Below, one piece after another: positions 17,813-27,126 of a DNA stretch of 64,000 nt (positions within the stretch are counted from its first letter, which is position 1; each line of letters starts with the position of its first letter). The stretch lies in contig NZ_ACVO01000004.1 of NCBI RefSeq assembly GCF_000175615.1, positions 62,001 through 126,000 of the forward strand. The letters are read 5' to 3'. The translations under genes were made by a program, and so were the position numbers. A model generated the notes under the pieces. It was not told where the DNA came from, did not search any database, and was given only the letters and a program-made list of their open reading frames with translations. Origin of the DNA: Rothia mucilaginosa ATCC 25296. Its GTDB lineage: Bacteria > Actinomycetota > Actinomycetes > Actinomycetales > Micrococcaceae.

Positions 17813-20006
17813 TCTGGTTCGGGGTGCCGCTCTCCGGGCGCTGCGCCGGAGGGGCGGGGTAGTTCGGGTACTGCTGGGTGGGCATTGCGACGGTCGGGTC
17901 GGCGTCCGGGTTGGTGAGGGGCGCCTGAGGCGGCAACGGCTGCGTAGGTGCTACCGGAACAGTCGGCGCCTCGGCAGGTGCTTCCTCAGCCTTCTGCGCC
18001 TCCTGAGCCAGCTCGCTCGGTGCCTTCACCGGCGGGATGTCGGTACGCTCGCGGGTCGGCTTGGAGTACCAGTGCTCACGCTCGGGGCGCTTGCGAACAT
18101 CCTTGAAGATTTCGGCAATCTCGTTCTCGAGCAGGGTTTCCTTCTCGAGCAGGGCGAACGCCAGGCGGTCCAGAATATCGCGGTTTTCCAGCAGAATCTG
18201 GAATGCCTCATCGTGTGCCTGCTCCAGCAGGGCGCGAATCTCAGCGTCGACCTTTGCCGCGGTCTCGTCGGAGTAGTTGCGTGCCGAGGCGCCGCCGCCA
18301 CCGAGGAACGGTTCGGTGTCTTCGCCGCCGAGCTTCACGGAACCAATCACGGCGCTCATGCCGTAGTCGGTGACCATCTTGCGGGCGGTGTCGGTTGCCT
18401 TCTGAATGTCGTTAGATGCACCGGTGGACGGGTCGTGGAAGACGATCTCCTCAGCCGCACGGCCACCCATCGCGTACGCCATCTGGTCGAGCAGTTCGTG
18501 ACGGGTCGTGGAGTACTTGTCGTCCTGCGGCATGACCATGGTGTAACCCAGGGCACGACCACGCGGAAGAATCGTAATCTTGGTGACCGGTGCGGAGTTA
18601 CGCAGTGCCGCCGCGACCAGGGCGTGACCACCCTCGTGGTATGCGGTGACCTTACGCTCGTGCTCGTTCATGATGCGCGAGGAACGCTGCGGACCAGCCA
18701 TGACGCGGTCAATCGCCTCGTCGATAGCGCGGTCGTCAATCACGTTGCCGTTATCGCGGGCGGTCAGCAGAGCCGCCTCGTTCATGACGTTCGCCAGGTC
18801 AGCACCGGTAAAGCCGGGGGTGCGCTTAGCAACCTGAGCCAGGTCAACAGTGTTAGCGATCGGCTTGCCTGCGGCGTGCACGCGCAGGATGTGTTCGCGG
18901 CCCTGCATATCGGGGGCATCCACACCAATCTGACGGTCAAAACGGCCGGGACGCAGCAGCGCCGGGTCCAGAACGTCGGGTCGGTTCGTTGCCGCAATGA
19001 CGATGACGTTCGAGTTGCCGTCGAAGCCGTCCATCTCAACCAGCAGCTGGTTCAGGGTCTGCTCACGCTCGTCATTACCGCCGCCCATGCCGACGCCGCG
19101 GCGGCGGCCAACAGCGTCAATCTCGTCGACGAAGACGATGGCGGCGGGGTCGCTCTTCGCTTCCTTGAACAGGTCGCGCACGCGGGACGCACCCACACCC
19201 ACGAACATTTCAACGAAGTCAGAGCCAGAAATCGAGTAGAACGGCACGCCAGCCTCGCCCGCCACAGCCTTGGCGAGCAGGGTCTTACCGGTGCCGGGAG
19301 GGCCGTACAGCAGCACGCCCTTGGGGATCTTTGCACCCAGGCGGGTGAACTTTTCGGGTTCAGCCAGGAACTCGCGGACCTCTTCCAGTTCGGCGAGCGC
19401 CTCGTCCACGCCAGCGACGTCGCTGAAGCGGACTTCCGGCTTGTCCTTGGTGAACTTCTTCGCGCGGGACTTGGAGAAGCTCATGACGGAGGAGCCGCCT
19501 CCGACGCGTCCCATCAGGAACCAGAAGAGCACACCAAAGAGCAGAATCGGCAGGAGCAGGGACACCAGGGAGCCCAGGAAGCTGTGCTCAACCGGCTGGT
19601 CCGTGTAGCTTTCCAGCTCGGCGGATTCCATTGCCTTAGCAACTTCGTCGCCGCGGGGCTGCACGTAGTAGAAGCGCACCGACTTACCGTAGTTGTCGTT
19701 GCCCTTCTTGTAGTCGTCCTTAAGCTGCAGCTCGACGCGCTGGTCGCCGTCGTAGATCTTTGCGCTCTTGACCTGGTGGTCGTTGAGCATCTGAAGACCC
19801 ACGTTGGTGTCCACCTGACGCGAGGGCTGGGTGAAGAAGGAGGCCATGAGGAAAGCCAGCATGATTACGAGAGCTGCACCCGGCCAGAACCAGGGGCCGT
19901 TAATCAGCTTCTTCAGGAAGCCCTCCGAGCCTTTCTGCGGAGTATTGGGGTTTTGCGCCAATGCTTTGTCCTTACGTTGCGGCTGTGACCCGTTGGGGTG
20001 CGGCAT
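17787..20006 (-). CDS. ftsH: ATP-dependent zinc metalloprotease FtsH
   Basis: FtsH is a membrane-anchored AAA+ protease. From the longest reading (TTG at 20024) I see two transmembrane helices (about 46-64 and 150-171) around an extracytoplasmic domain, Walker A GPPGTGKT (241-248), Walker [12 protein letters not shown], the second region of homology around [21 protein letters not shown], and the zinc-binding HEGGH. The C-terminus carries a long Pro/Ala/Gln-rich extension (about 80 residues) seen in actinobacterial FtsH. The ATG at 20006 is my start; the TTG six codons upstream has AAGG 8 nt before it and is a real alternative. It overlaps folE. Confidence 0.95.
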   Translation of the reverse strand: MPHPNGSQPQRKDKALAQNPNTPQKGSEGFLKKLINGPWFWPGAALVIMLAFLMASFFTQPSRQVDTNVGLQMLNDHQVKSAKIYDGDQRVELQLKDDYKKGNDNYGKSVRFYYVQPRGDEVAKAMESAELESYTDQPVEHSFLGSLVSLLLPILLFGVLFWFLMGRVGGGSSVMSFSKSRAKKFTKDKPEVRFSDVAGVDEALAELEEVREFLAEPEKFTRLGAKIPKGVLLYGPPGTGKTLLAKAVAGEAGVPFYSISGSDFVEMFVGVGASRVRDLFKEAKSDPAAIVFVDEIDAVGRRRGVGMGGGNDEREQTLNQLLVEMDGFDGNSNVIVIAATNRPDVLDPALLRPGRFDRQIGVDAPDMQGREHILRVHAAGKPIANTVDLAQVAKRTPGFTGADLANVMNEAALLTARDNGNVIDDRAIDEAIDRVMAGPQRSSRIMNEHERKVTAYHEGGHALVAAALRNSAPVTKITILPRGRALGYTMVMPQDDKYSTTRHELLDQMAYAMGGRAAEEIVFHDPSTGASNDIQKATDTARKMVTDYGMSAVIGSVKLGGEDTEPFLGGGGASARNYSDETAAKVDAEIRALLEQAHDEAFQILLENRDILDRLAFALLEKETLLENEIAEIFKDVRKRPEREHWYSKPTRERTDIPPVKAPSELAQEAQKAEEAPAEAPTVPVAPTQPLPPQAPLTNPDADPTVAMPTQQYPNYPAPPAQRPESGTPNQNGAENERG

Positions 20007-20024
20007 GCCTGCCGGAACACCCAA

Positions 20025-20308
20025 CGGTGCAACCTTAAATGTACCCTACCCCGGCGAGCGGCTAGGTACCTGGCTTCTCTATTTCACCTGCGGGCTAAAG
20101 GGTTGTAGCACTCGGCGGGGGTGAAAGTGCATCTTCTGCGGCGGGTATCTGCGGCGGCTGGTACACCGGCGGCAGCCCGTCTTGGCGGATGCGCCTCCCG
20201 CCTCCGCCTCCACGTACATCCACCGGCGGGTACAGCAACGCCCCGCTCCCCCACAAGCGTGAGGAGGCGGGGCGTAACCACCTACAGCATGGTTGCTGAG
20301 GTGAAGGC
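20025..20308 (-). other. hpt-ftsH intergenic region with terminator-like hairpin
   Basis: About 280 bp of G+C-rich DNA. An imperfect inverted repeat at 20237-20274 (ACGCCCCGC... / ...GGCGGGGCGT) just past hpt probably terminates hpt. The rest should hold the ftsH promoter. No gene seen. Confidence 0.5.
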
Positions 20309-20860
20309 TTAGGAGTAAACGTGCGGGTGCAGGGTTGCGACGCAGTCCAGGTTGCGGTACTTCTCAGCGAAGTCCAGGCCGTAACCAACGACGAACTCGG
20401 GCTCGATGTCCCAGCCGACGTACTTGACCTCAACGTCAGCCTTGACGACCTTGGGCTTGCGCAGCAGGGTGCAAATCTCAACGGAAGCTGCGCCGCGAGA
20501 AATCAGGTTCTGCTGCAGCCATGCCAGGGTCAGGCCGGAGTCAATGATGTCTTCAACGATCAGGACGTTGCGGCCCACCAGGTCGGTGTCCAGGTCCTTG
20601 AGGATACGCACAACGCCGGAGGACTTGGTGCCGGAACCGTACGAGGAAACAGCCATCCAGTCCATGGTGTAGTGGCCCTTGAGAGCGCGGGAAAGGTCAG
20701 CCATGATCATGATGGCGCCCTTGAGAACACCCACCAACAGCACGTCCTTACCGGCGTAGTCTTCGTCGATGCGCGCCGCCAGTTCGGCGACCTTCGCGTT
20801 AATCTCTTCCTTGCTGAAGAGAACGTTCTTAATATCGTCCTGCACGTCGATAGCCTGCAC
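20309..20860 (-). CDS. hpt: Hypoxanthine phosphoribosyltransferase
   Basis: Hpt salvages hypoxanthine/guanine with PRPP to IMP/GMP. The 183-aa product has VLLVGVLKGAIMIMADLSRAL, the PRPP-binding signature VLIVEDIIDSGLTLAWL, and WDIEPEFVVGYGLDFAEKYRNLD near the end. It uses a GTG start with GAAGGA 7 nt upstream. hpt next to tilS and ftsH is a classic Gram-positive arrangement. A 195-bp gap separates it from tilS. Confidence 0.96.
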   Translation of the reverse strand: MQAIDVQDDIKNVLFSKEEINAKVAELAARIDEDYAGKDVLLVGVLKGAIMIMADLSRALKGHYTMDWMAVSSYGSGTKSSGVVRILKDLDTDLVGRNVLIVEDIIDSGLTLAWLQQNLISRGAASVEICTLLRKPKVVKADVEVKYVGWDIEPEFVVGYGLDFAEKYRNLDCVATLHPHVYS

Positions 20861-21055
20861 GATGTATTCCTTCGTATTCTTTTAGACGCTCTGCGCCTCC
20901 GCCGGGGCCCCGGGTGCGGGGTTTCATGCCTTCCCACGGCGGATAATGTGGATGGTGTTCGCCTTAAGTATGGCTTAAAACGGCGCCGCGGCGCACCTCA
21001 CCACGCAGATAGTGTGTGCTGAGGGGGCTCCACAGGCACCTAGCTGGGCACCTAG

Positions 21056-22189
21056 TTAGGGTCGGGTTGGCACTAATACGAGCACGTCCAGGCGTTCACC
21101 GGTTGCCGGATGCACAATTTTGCGGCGACGGTACGCGCTCACGTGACCGGGCATCTGAACGGGCCCAGCTACCGCGTATTCGGCGGTGAAAGAGTCCAGC
21201 GCCTGCAGTCGCTCGAAGCCGGGGTTCTCTCCCCCGGCGGCCTTGCAGGCGGTCGCAAGCACACGCAATCGAAGCGCCGGGTGTAGCGCCGCCACCTGCG
21301 CCCGGTCCAGTAGCACGGCGTCCTCACGTTCGATGCCGCGTACGGCGGTTCCGGCGGGTAGGAGCGCCTGCTCGTAGGCGGCATGTGCTTGCTCGTCGAG
21401 GTATTCGGCGTCGGGGCCAGCCACCGCGGCGGTGCGCGCCAGGGAGCGGGCGACGTCCCCGCCGAGGTGCTCCTCCAGGTAGGGCAGCACGCTGTGGCGG
21501 ATGCGGGCACGCATGAGGGTTTCGTCGGTGTTGGTCGGGTCGATCCAGGGGGTGAGGGTTTCGGCATCGCAGATGTCGAGCATGTCGGTGCGGCGCAGGC
21601 CAAGGAAGGGACGCAGGTAGGTGACACCCCCTTCGACGCGTACGGGCGGCATGCCCGCCAGGGAGCGGGTGCCGGAGCCGCGGCTTAGGCCGAGTAGCAC
21701 GGTTTCTGCCTGGTCGTCGAGGGTGTGGCCGAGTAGTACGGCGCGGGCGCCGGTGGCTTCAACGGCTTTCGTGAAAGCGGCGTAGCGGGCGGTGCGTGCC
21801 GCCATTTCGGGGCCCATGTTGCCGACGGGAACCTGCACTTTTTCGATGATGACGGGGTGAAGCCCCAGTTCGGTGAGGGTCTGCGCGGTCTGCGCGGCAA
21901 CCGCGGCGGAGTCTTCTTGTAGGTCGTGGTCGACGATGATGGCACCTACGCGTACGTCGCCGCGGCGAGCGAAGTGTGCGGCAATGGCTGCCAGCGCGAG
22001 GGAGTCGGGGCCGCCGCTGCAGGCGACCAGGAGCAGGGGCAGGTCGGCGGCGTCCGCGGTGGAGGCGGTGCGGGAGCGTCCGGTGGCTTTGATGCTTCCG
22101 GCGCCGAGGAGCTTTTCGAGGGCGGCGGCGAGGTGGCGGCGGGCAGTGCCAACGGCGGGGTGCAGGCGTCCTGCGCGTCCATTCTGCAT
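21056..22189 (-). CDS. tilS: tRNA(Ile)-lysidine synthetase
   Basis: TilS makes lysidine at C34 of tRNA-Ile(CAU), which lets it read AUA. The 377-aa product has the PP-loop ATPase motif SGGPDSLAL (about 58-66), IIVDHDLQ, GHTLDDQAETVLLGLSRGSG and LRPFLGLRRTDM. The N-terminus has about 50 residues before the PP-loop, and the C-terminal TilS substrate domain is short. AAGGAA precedes the ATG. It starts 32 bp after the small XRE gene, with no terminator between them, so they are probably co-transcribed. Confidence 0.94.
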   Translation of the reverse strand: MQNGRAGRLHPAVGTARRHLAAALEKLLGAGSIKATGRSRTASTADAADLPLLLVACSGGPDSLALAAIAAHFARRGDVRVGAIIVDHDLQEDSAAVAAQTAQTLTELGLHPVIIEKVQVPVGNMGPEMAARTARYAAFTKAVEATGARAVLLGHTLDDQAETVLLGLSRGSGTRSLAGMPPVRVEGGVTYLRPFLGLRRTDMLDICDAETLTPWIDPTNTDETLMRARIRHSVLPYLEEHLGGDVARSLARTAAVAGPDAEYLDEQAHAAYEQALLPAGTAVRGIEREDAVLLDRAQVAALHPALRLRVLATACKAAGGENPGFERLQALDSFTAEYAVAGPVQMPGHVSAYRRRKIVHPATGERLDVLVLVPTRP

Positions 22190-22221
22190 GGTGGTTCCTT
22201 TATATAGGCGTGCGGGAGGGG

Positions 22222-22446
22222 TTAGGTGAGGGGGTTGGTGATGGCCAGCTCGATGCCGAGCTCTTGGGCGACCTTGAGGACCGCACCAATTGATGGGCCG
22301 GGTAGCCCACGCTCAATATCGCGGATTGTTTTATCGCTGAGCCCGACCATCCACGCCAACTCCATTTGGGTGATTTTTTCGTACTTGCGGACGGCACGAA
22401 CCTGCGCACCAAATTCTTGCGCGAACCCCGTTGCGTCGAATGCCAT
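22222..22446 (-). CDS. Small XRE-family (HipB-like) DNA-binding protein
   Basis: This 74-aa protein is essentially one Cro/C1-type helix-turn-helix: GAQVRAVRKYEKITQMELAWMVGLSDKTIRDIERG (about 13-47), then SIGAVLKVAQELGIEL. It resembles the HipB/y4mF group, normally paired with a HipA-like kinase, but none is present. It leads the tilS transcript. Its ribosome site GAGGAGG is strong. The promoter has a TAATAT -10 and is bracketed by a perfect 14-bp inverted repeat (22485-22498 and 22546-22559), the expected geometry for autorepression. The regulator role is clear; the target range is inferred. Confidence 0.88.
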   Translation of the reverse strand: MAFDATGFAQEFGAQVRAVRKYEKITQMELAWMVGLSDKTIRDIERGLPGPSIGAVLKVAQELGIELAITNPLT

Positions 22447-22484
22447 GGGGTTTCCTCCTCACCGCTGCAGAACCTCAGGTTATA

Positions 22485-22559
22485 CGAACTATTCTTCGTA
22501 ATATGCCCATATTAGCACTCCCAGGGGTGCCCTGGGGCTGTTTTCCGAAGAATAGTTCG
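22485..22559 (-). promoter_or_regulatory. XRE promoter with paired operators
   Basis: CGAACTATTCTTCG (22485-22498) and its exact reverse complement (22546-22559) lie 61 bp apart. Each arm is itself a half-palindrome (CGAA-N6-TTCG). Between them, on the minus strand, is TAATAT (a -10). One site covers the transcript start and the other lies upstream of the -35 position. Probably bound by the XRE protein. Confidence 0.7.
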
Positions 22560-22612
22560 GTCGCACACACCATTCCCGGAACCTCCGAACACAATCAAGG
22601 AGCACATCAAAA

Positions 22613-22680
22613 GGGGGCGTGCCCACCGCCTCCAGCACGCACAAAAAATCGCACGAACCAGACGCGGAGAACACGCCCCC
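22613..22680 (-). repeat. 68-bp structured repeat, copy A
   Basis: First of three copies of a 68-bp element bounded by GGGGGCGTG and CACGCCCCC, located 25 bp past the stop of the SLH-like gene. Read on the minus strand it closes with GGGCACGCCCCC then TTTT, so it can act as a terminator with a large conserved interior. Confidence 0.8.
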
Positions 22681-22705
22681 AGCAAGCCCTCCCGCTCACC
22701 TACCG

Positions 22706-23536
22706 CTATGACAGCGACTGCAGACGAGCCACAATCGGTGCCAGCTCCTCATGACTGTCCAGAATCATAAGAGGAATAAAAATAGTGCGGTGCGAAGCGA
22801 AGTAGAAATCCGGCACCCTGTAGGCGTCCCATGTCACGTAATCGGCGCTGGGGTAGTTGAAGTTCATAGGCAGGTCATAATCCTCCCGCTTCGCCATTGC
22901 ATGCTGGTACGCCCAGCTCATTGCTCGGTGCAACTCACTACCCCGCTTAATGGGGGCAAAACGCTTCTTATATCGTGCAGCATTCGCCTTACCCAGGGGC
23001 TCCAGAGTTACCTTGGGGCTACCCGCGGCACGATAAAGGAAGGTAAAGTAGGCGCCACGGCTCGCCGGAGTATCGTAGTGGAAGGAACCATCAGACCAAC
23101 CGGTGGTCAAACCCACGCGGGTCGCCCAAATAGCAACCTTATAGCGCGCATCGTCCGGGGTCAGGTCGGTGTACGGAGACTTTGCCGGCAGGTTCTTCAC
23201 CTCGGGTGAGCCAGCCAGCTGGTACAGGTACTCCAGCAAGCGGCCACGCGAAATGGTCATGACCTCATTCGGCAGGGACCACTCATCGATGTTATACAGC
23301 TCAGCAATCTGATCCTTCGTAATCAGGCCGGTGCACTCCGCCCACTGCCAACTGTTCATAGCGTTCCTGCCGTATTCGCCGTACATTTCGAAACAGTCGA
23401 CATTAGCCTTGGGGTCTTCAGTAGGCTGTGCAGGTTTCGGATCAATATGCGTAGCCTGGGCCACGCTCTGACCCATGAAGCCCATAGTCAGTGCCAACAG
23501 TGCCGCCGCGCCGCGGGTTGAAAGGGGTTTCTTCAT
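22706..23536 (-). CDS. Secreted SLH-like protein, copy 1
   Basis: This 276-aa protein has a Sec signal peptide (MKKPLSTRGAAALLALTMGF..., likely cut after AQA near residue 28). A conserved cysteine pair C-x19-C-x-G follows (WAECTG) and may form a disulfide. Two S-layer-homology-like stretches come next: LEYLYQLAGSPEVKNLPAKS with YTDLTPDDARYKVAIWA, and GLTTGWSDGSF then FTFLYRAAGSP. Such repeats suggest noncovalent attachment to cell-wall polymers. The C-terminal 100 residues are unrecognised. It is a tandem duplicate of the 23776 gene, including its upstream region. ATTCACTC lies 37-44 nt before the ATG and GAGGA is the ribosome site. Confidence 0.8.
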   Translation of the reverse strand: MKKPLSTRGAAALLALTMGFMGQSVAQATHIDPKPAQPTEDPKANVDCFEMYGEYGRNAMNSWQWAECTGLITKDQIAELYNIDEWSLPNEVMTISRGRLLEYLYQLAGSPEVKNLPAKSPYTDLTPDDARYKVAIWATRVGLTTGWSDGSFHYDTPASRGAYFTFLYRAAGSPKVTLEPLGKANAARYKKRFAPIKRGSELHRAMSWAYQHAMAKREDYDLPMNFNYPSADYVTWDAYRVPDFYFASHRTIFIPLMILDSHEELAPIVARLQSLS

Positions 23537-23682
23537 TTTCTATCCTCGGTGAAAGGTGTGAGAACGGAAGAAGAGTGAATTTCTTTGAACATACTCGGAA
23601 TCTGCACCCTGCACAATCAACTACACCCGGCGTGCAGGCGGATGCGGCGAAAAACACAACAAAGGCGAAAGATGCAGTAAAA

Positions 23683-23750
23683 GGGGGCGTGCCCACCGCC
23701 TCCAGCACGCACGAAAAATCGCACGAACCAGATGCAGGGAACACGCCCCC
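23683..23750 (-). repeat. 68-bp structured repeat, copy B
   Basis: Second copy of the GGGGGCGTG...CACGCCCCC element, 26 bp past the stop of the second SLH-like gene and differing from copy A at only a few positions. Confidence 0.8.
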
Positions 23751-23775
23751 AGCAAGCCCTCCCGCTCACCTGCCG

Positions 23776-24606
23776 CTAGGACAGCGACTGCAGACGAGCC
23801 ACAATCGGCGTCAGCTCTTCATGGTAATCAAGAATCGCGAGAGGGGTGAAAATAGTAGGGTACGAAGCGTAATAGAAATCCGGTATTTTATTGATTTCCC
23901 AGGTGTTGTACTCGGTGTAGCTAACACTCAACCAGACACTATCAAGGTTATCATCGGGCCTCCTTAAAGCATGCTGATAAACCCAACTCATTGCTCGATG
24001 CAACTCGCTCCCTTCCTTAATGGGAGCAGCACCCTTTTCCGTACGCACAGCATTCGCCGCATCCAGGGATTCCAGAGTTACCTTGGGGCTACCCGCAGCA
24101 CGATAAAGGAAAGTAAAGTAGGCACCACGGCTCGCCGGAGTATCGTAGTGGAAGGAACCATCAGACCAACCAGTAGTCAAGCCCACCCGGGTCGCCCAGA
24201 TAGCAACCTTATAGCGCGCATCGCCCGGAGTCAGGTCGGTGTACGGAGACTTCTCCGGCAGGTTCTTCACCTCGGGTGAACCCGCCAGATGGTACAGGTA
24301 CTCCAGCAAGCGGCCACGCGAAATGGTCATGACCCCGTTCGGCAACTTATCTTCACGGGTTGTAGCCAGCCCAACAACCTGCTTCTTCGTAATCAGGCCG
24401 GTACACTCCGCCCAATCCAAACTGCCCATAGTGTTCTTGCCGTAATAGAAGTGCATGTCAAAACAATTAACATCAAATTCCAGCTCTTCTACAGGCTGTG
24501 CAGATTTCGGCTGAATGTATGCCGCCTGGGCTACACCCTGGCCCATATACCCCATAGCCAGTGCCAACAGTGCCGCCGCGCCGCGGGTCGAAAGGTTTTT
24601 CTTCAT
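23776..24606 (-). CDS. Secreted SLH-like protein, copy 2
   Basis: This 276-aa tandem paralogue of the 22706 gene has a signal peptide (MKKNLSTRGAAALLALAMGY...), the C-x19-C-x-G pair (NCFDMH...WAECTG), and SLH-like segments LEYLYHLAGSPEVKNLPEKS, RVGLTTGWSDGSF and FTFLYRAAGSP. The middle SLH-like region is nearly identical to copy 1, while the N-terminal mature part and the C-terminus have diverged. That pattern suggests gene conversion or selection on exposed regions. The upstream 80 bp are also duplicated and contain ATTCACTC 37-44 nt before the ATG, plus a reversed copy at 24670-24677. Confidence 0.8.
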   Translation of the reverse strand: MKKNLSTRGAAALLALAMGYMGQGVAQAAYIQPKSAQPVEELEFDVNCFDMHFYYGKNTMGSLDWAECTGLITKKQVVGLATTREDKLPNGVMTISRGRLLEYLYHLAGSPEVKNLPEKSPYTDLTPGDARYKVAIWATRVGLTTGWSDGSFHYDTPASRGAYFTFLYRAAGSPKVTLESLDAANAVRTEKGAAPIKEGSELHRAMSWVYQHALRRPDDNLDSVWLSVSYTEYNTWEINKIPDFYYASYPTIFTPLAILDYHEELTPIVARLQSLS

Positions 24607-24700
24607 TTTCTATCCTCGGTGAAAGGTGTGAGGGTAGAAGAAGAGTGAATCCCTTTGAAGGTACTCAGGATTCACTCTCCGCGCAATTATTTCAGAATGA

Positions 24701-26104
24701 TTAAACTTTTACGTCATTTTGACTATTCCGATTAATCTCATTATCTTGCGAGGTCCTATAGACCACAAAATTAATATCAATATAGAAATTGCCCCAGGGG
24801 ACACTGCGATCTCTCCTAAAGAAAAGGTGCCGACCGTCATTCGAAGTCAATTTATTACCATCACGGGCATTACGCGATGAACCGGCCACAATACTAATAT
24901 CATCCAGCTTATTCTCCAGATAAAACCCGTAACGCGAGGAACGCTGGCCAACTTTCGGATTAGCCGAACGCGGCGATACTAGGCGTGCTCCAGAAGCATT
25001 TCGTCCAATATACCAATTAGCTGCTTCATCAGTGCGTGCAGTTCCCTTAAGAATAAGTGAATTCTCGAGACTCGAGGACTCACCTAGACAATTCATAAAC
25101 TGATTATCCTTGAAACCTACGACCCACCCGTGCCCGCCATTCTCCTGAGCGGTACATCCGATGAACATATTCCGTTCGCCAAAAATCGCCCACCCGGCAC
25201 CAGACTTTCTGCGGTACTGATCTCTATCGTGATAAAGGTCGGAATTTGGCTTATTGCGAATAGCAAACCAGGCGGTACATGCCACAAATTTACATTGAGC
25301 TCCGTACACCTCAATTGCCCCATGATATCCGCCACCAAGATTGGCATCAGAGACCTCAACCATCACAAACTTATTATCCGCAGCTCCAGAGTTCAAACTC
25401 TCTGTTCTACGCTGAACATGACCCACCGGCTTTCCCACCAAGAGCCCTTGTCTGCGAGTTTTACGAATGCGGACCTTATCAACCTTCATAGCACGATCAT
25501 GTTCACCCAGGATGGCAATTCCGATTGCCGTATCCCAGATTTCAATATTTGAAATAATAGGGGCAGCTTCAGGTTCATTAAAAATATCATATCTTGTATG
25601 AACAATAATGCCCGCAATATTATCCGGTATATAATTATCAGCAACGTGCTTACCCTGAGCAATTTGATACTCAAAAAATCCTTTACGAATATTAGGATTC
25701 AAAAGATTAAGATTGGCGGCACGAATAAACATATCCCGTACCCCAAAACGCATTGGTATATTTGTTCCCATATCACCCACAAAGGTATTGTATGACCCCA
25801 TATGAAATACCCCCTGACACTCCATATCGTCACCATCAACATCTCTTAAAATCTTCGGGTTTTTATTAAACCCAATAATTTGTGTTGAGAATCCATGACC
25901 ATACACCTCTACCCTATCCCTGAGATTAATAAAATCATTACTCACAAGATAGATTCCCGAAGGAATCTCGACAGAACCACCACCGGGAACAGCGGCCACC
26001 GAGTTAATGGCATTTTGAATTGCTGGTGCGGAATCCTTCGTACCGGTTGGGTCTGCACCAAAATCCAAAACATTCACATGCTTTGATTTACTATAATCAA
26101 CCAT
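24701..26104 (-). CDS. Right-handed beta-helix protein, pectate-lyase superfamily, copy 1
   Basis: This 467-aa protein opens with the superfamily signature VLDFGADPTGTKDSAPAIQNAINSV and GGGSVEIPSGIYLV, then a long parallel beta-helix with repeated short strands (MFIGCTAQENGGHGWVVG, NQFMNCLGESSS). The fold is shared by polysaccharide lyases, epimerases and phage tailspikes; substrate unknown. The ATG at 26104 follows AAGGAATACAAT. I see no signal peptide. Coding DNA is much more AT-rich than its two paralogues (42533, 45276), a sign of separate acquisition. A perfect 9+3+9 palindrome lies 35-55 nt upstream. Neighbours are the SLH-like pair and a secreted protein. Confidence 0.82.
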   Translation of the reverse strand: MVDYSKSKHVNVLDFGADPTGTKDSAPAIQNAINSVAAVPGGGSVEIPSGIYLVSNDFINLRDRVEVYGHGFSTQIIGFNKNPKILRDVDGDDMECQGVFHMGSYNTFVGDMGTNIPMRFGVRDMFIRAANLNLLNPNIRKGFFEYQIAQGKHVADNYIPDNIAGIIVHTRYDIFNEPEAAPIISNIEIWDTAIGIAILGEHDRAMKVDKVRIRKTRRQGLLVGKPVGHVQRRTESLNSGAADNKFVMVEVSDANLGGGYHGAIEVYGAQCKFVACTAWFAIRNKPNSDLYHDRDQYRRKSGAGWAIFGERNMFIGCTAQENGGHGWVVGFKDNQFMNCLGESSSLENSLILKGTARTDEAANWYIGRNASGARLVSPRSANPKVGQRSSRYGFYLENKLDDISIVAGSSRNARDGNKLTSNDGRHLFFRRDRSVPWGNFYIDINFVVYRTSQDNEINRNSQNDVKV

Positions 26105-26138
26105 ATTGTATTCCTTTCTTAAGCCATGTAGTTCAAAC

Positions 26139-26159
26139 GCATTCAAATAGTTTGAATGC
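26139..26159 (-). promoter_or_regulatory. Palindromic operator-like site
   Basis: GCATTCAAA-TAG-TTTGAATGC is a perfect 9-bp inverted repeat 35-55 nt upstream of the beta-helix ATG. It differs from the ATTCACTC element seen at the paralogues. Confidence 0.5.
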
Positions 26160-26307
26160 CAACCCACCAATTTTCCCTGAATATCTATACATAAAGATGA
26201 TTTGATGTTTAATTCTATTAAATCTGTACCAACCCCCTATCAATCATCTCTTTTTGCAGAGCAAGATTTCCCGAATCCACAACCCTGCGATTACCCCCAT
26301 AATTGTT

Positions 26308-27126
26308 TTATGGGGCAGCTATTGTGGTACATGTCAACACGCCTCCCGGCGTCCTAACACTAATCCGATAGGAAGCCGACACAGTAGATCCGCCGTATTC
26401 GCTACGACCCGGGAAATACACGCCAAAGCACCCTCGTTGAAACAACTCTTCCGGCTGAGAAATATCTTTATCTACCTCAAGACCCCATTCCCAGCGCTGA
26501 GCTTGAATAAACGCACCGTCATCTTCTCCAAGGGATGCGTTTCCCTTCATCTCCCCTTGGTAGACACCACAAAAATACTCAGTGCTCTCCGTTGAGGCAC
26601 CACGCGCACGAACCACCTTCAGACCCGAGTCTTCACGCACTGTCAGTGATGGTGCAGCCGGGTACCCCTCAGGAGAATGGCTTGTCAATCCCATAGAACC
26701 CGGCTGCCAACGGCTCATCTGCACCATGTATTCTTGCGATCCACTCAGCTGTTCAAGCTCAACCACAATCTGCTGACCCGAAGGAATTTTAGACAGCCAC
26801 TGCCCTGTATCACGGTGAATATGGGGACGAATTACCTCATATAAGGCTGACTCTTCTTGATTCCCCATCAGTTCTACCGACGGAAGCGCATGCACCCCTA
26901 CAAAAGGGCCCGAAAAGGGAAGAAGCTGAAACCACAGAATGACATTATCTGCACCATTAGTCGGCACCCATGCTTCACGAAGCGGGGCAACAGTGCATCC
27001 ATCTATTTGCTGGGGAGACCCAACAGAGCCCTGAATACCCCATGCCGTGCTCTGAGGTGCTGCGAAGAAACTTACCAGGGCAAATGACGAAAGCCGGCAC
27101 ACATGCCGGCGTGACAGTTCAGACAT
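26308..27126 (-). CDS. Secreted protein, unknown function, possible Tat signal
   Basis: This 272-aa protein starts MSELSRRHVCRLSSFALVSF. It has twin arginines before a hydrophobic stretch and a likely cut after STAWG near residue 30, so Tat or Sec export. Four or five cysteines (DGC, YFCGVY, RGCFGVYF, VLTCTT) could form disulfides. I recognise no domain. It lies 200 bp upstream of the beta-helix gene on the same strand. The sequence just before its ATG contains CACTCAACTTAA, close to the ATTCACTCAA element of neighbouring surface genes. RBS TTAAGGA. Confidence 0.65.
   Translation of the reverse strand: MSELSRRHVCRLSSFALVSFFAAPQSTAWGIQGSVGSPQQIDGCTVAPLREAWVPTNGADNVILWFQLLPFSGPFVGVHALPSVELMGNQEESALYEVIRPHIHRDTGQWLSKIPSGQQIVVELEQLSGSQEYMVQMSRWQPGSMGLTSHSPEGYPAAPSLTVREDSGLKVVRARGASTESTEYFCGVYQGEMKGNASLGEDDGAFIQAQRWEWGLEVDKDISQPEELFQRGCFGVYFPGRSEYGGSTVSASYRISVRTPGGVLTCTTIAAP

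Noticed and set aside
18072..19988. 638-codon open frame on the plus strand
   Set aside because: Antisense shadow of ftsH; composition is that of reversed AAA+ codons.
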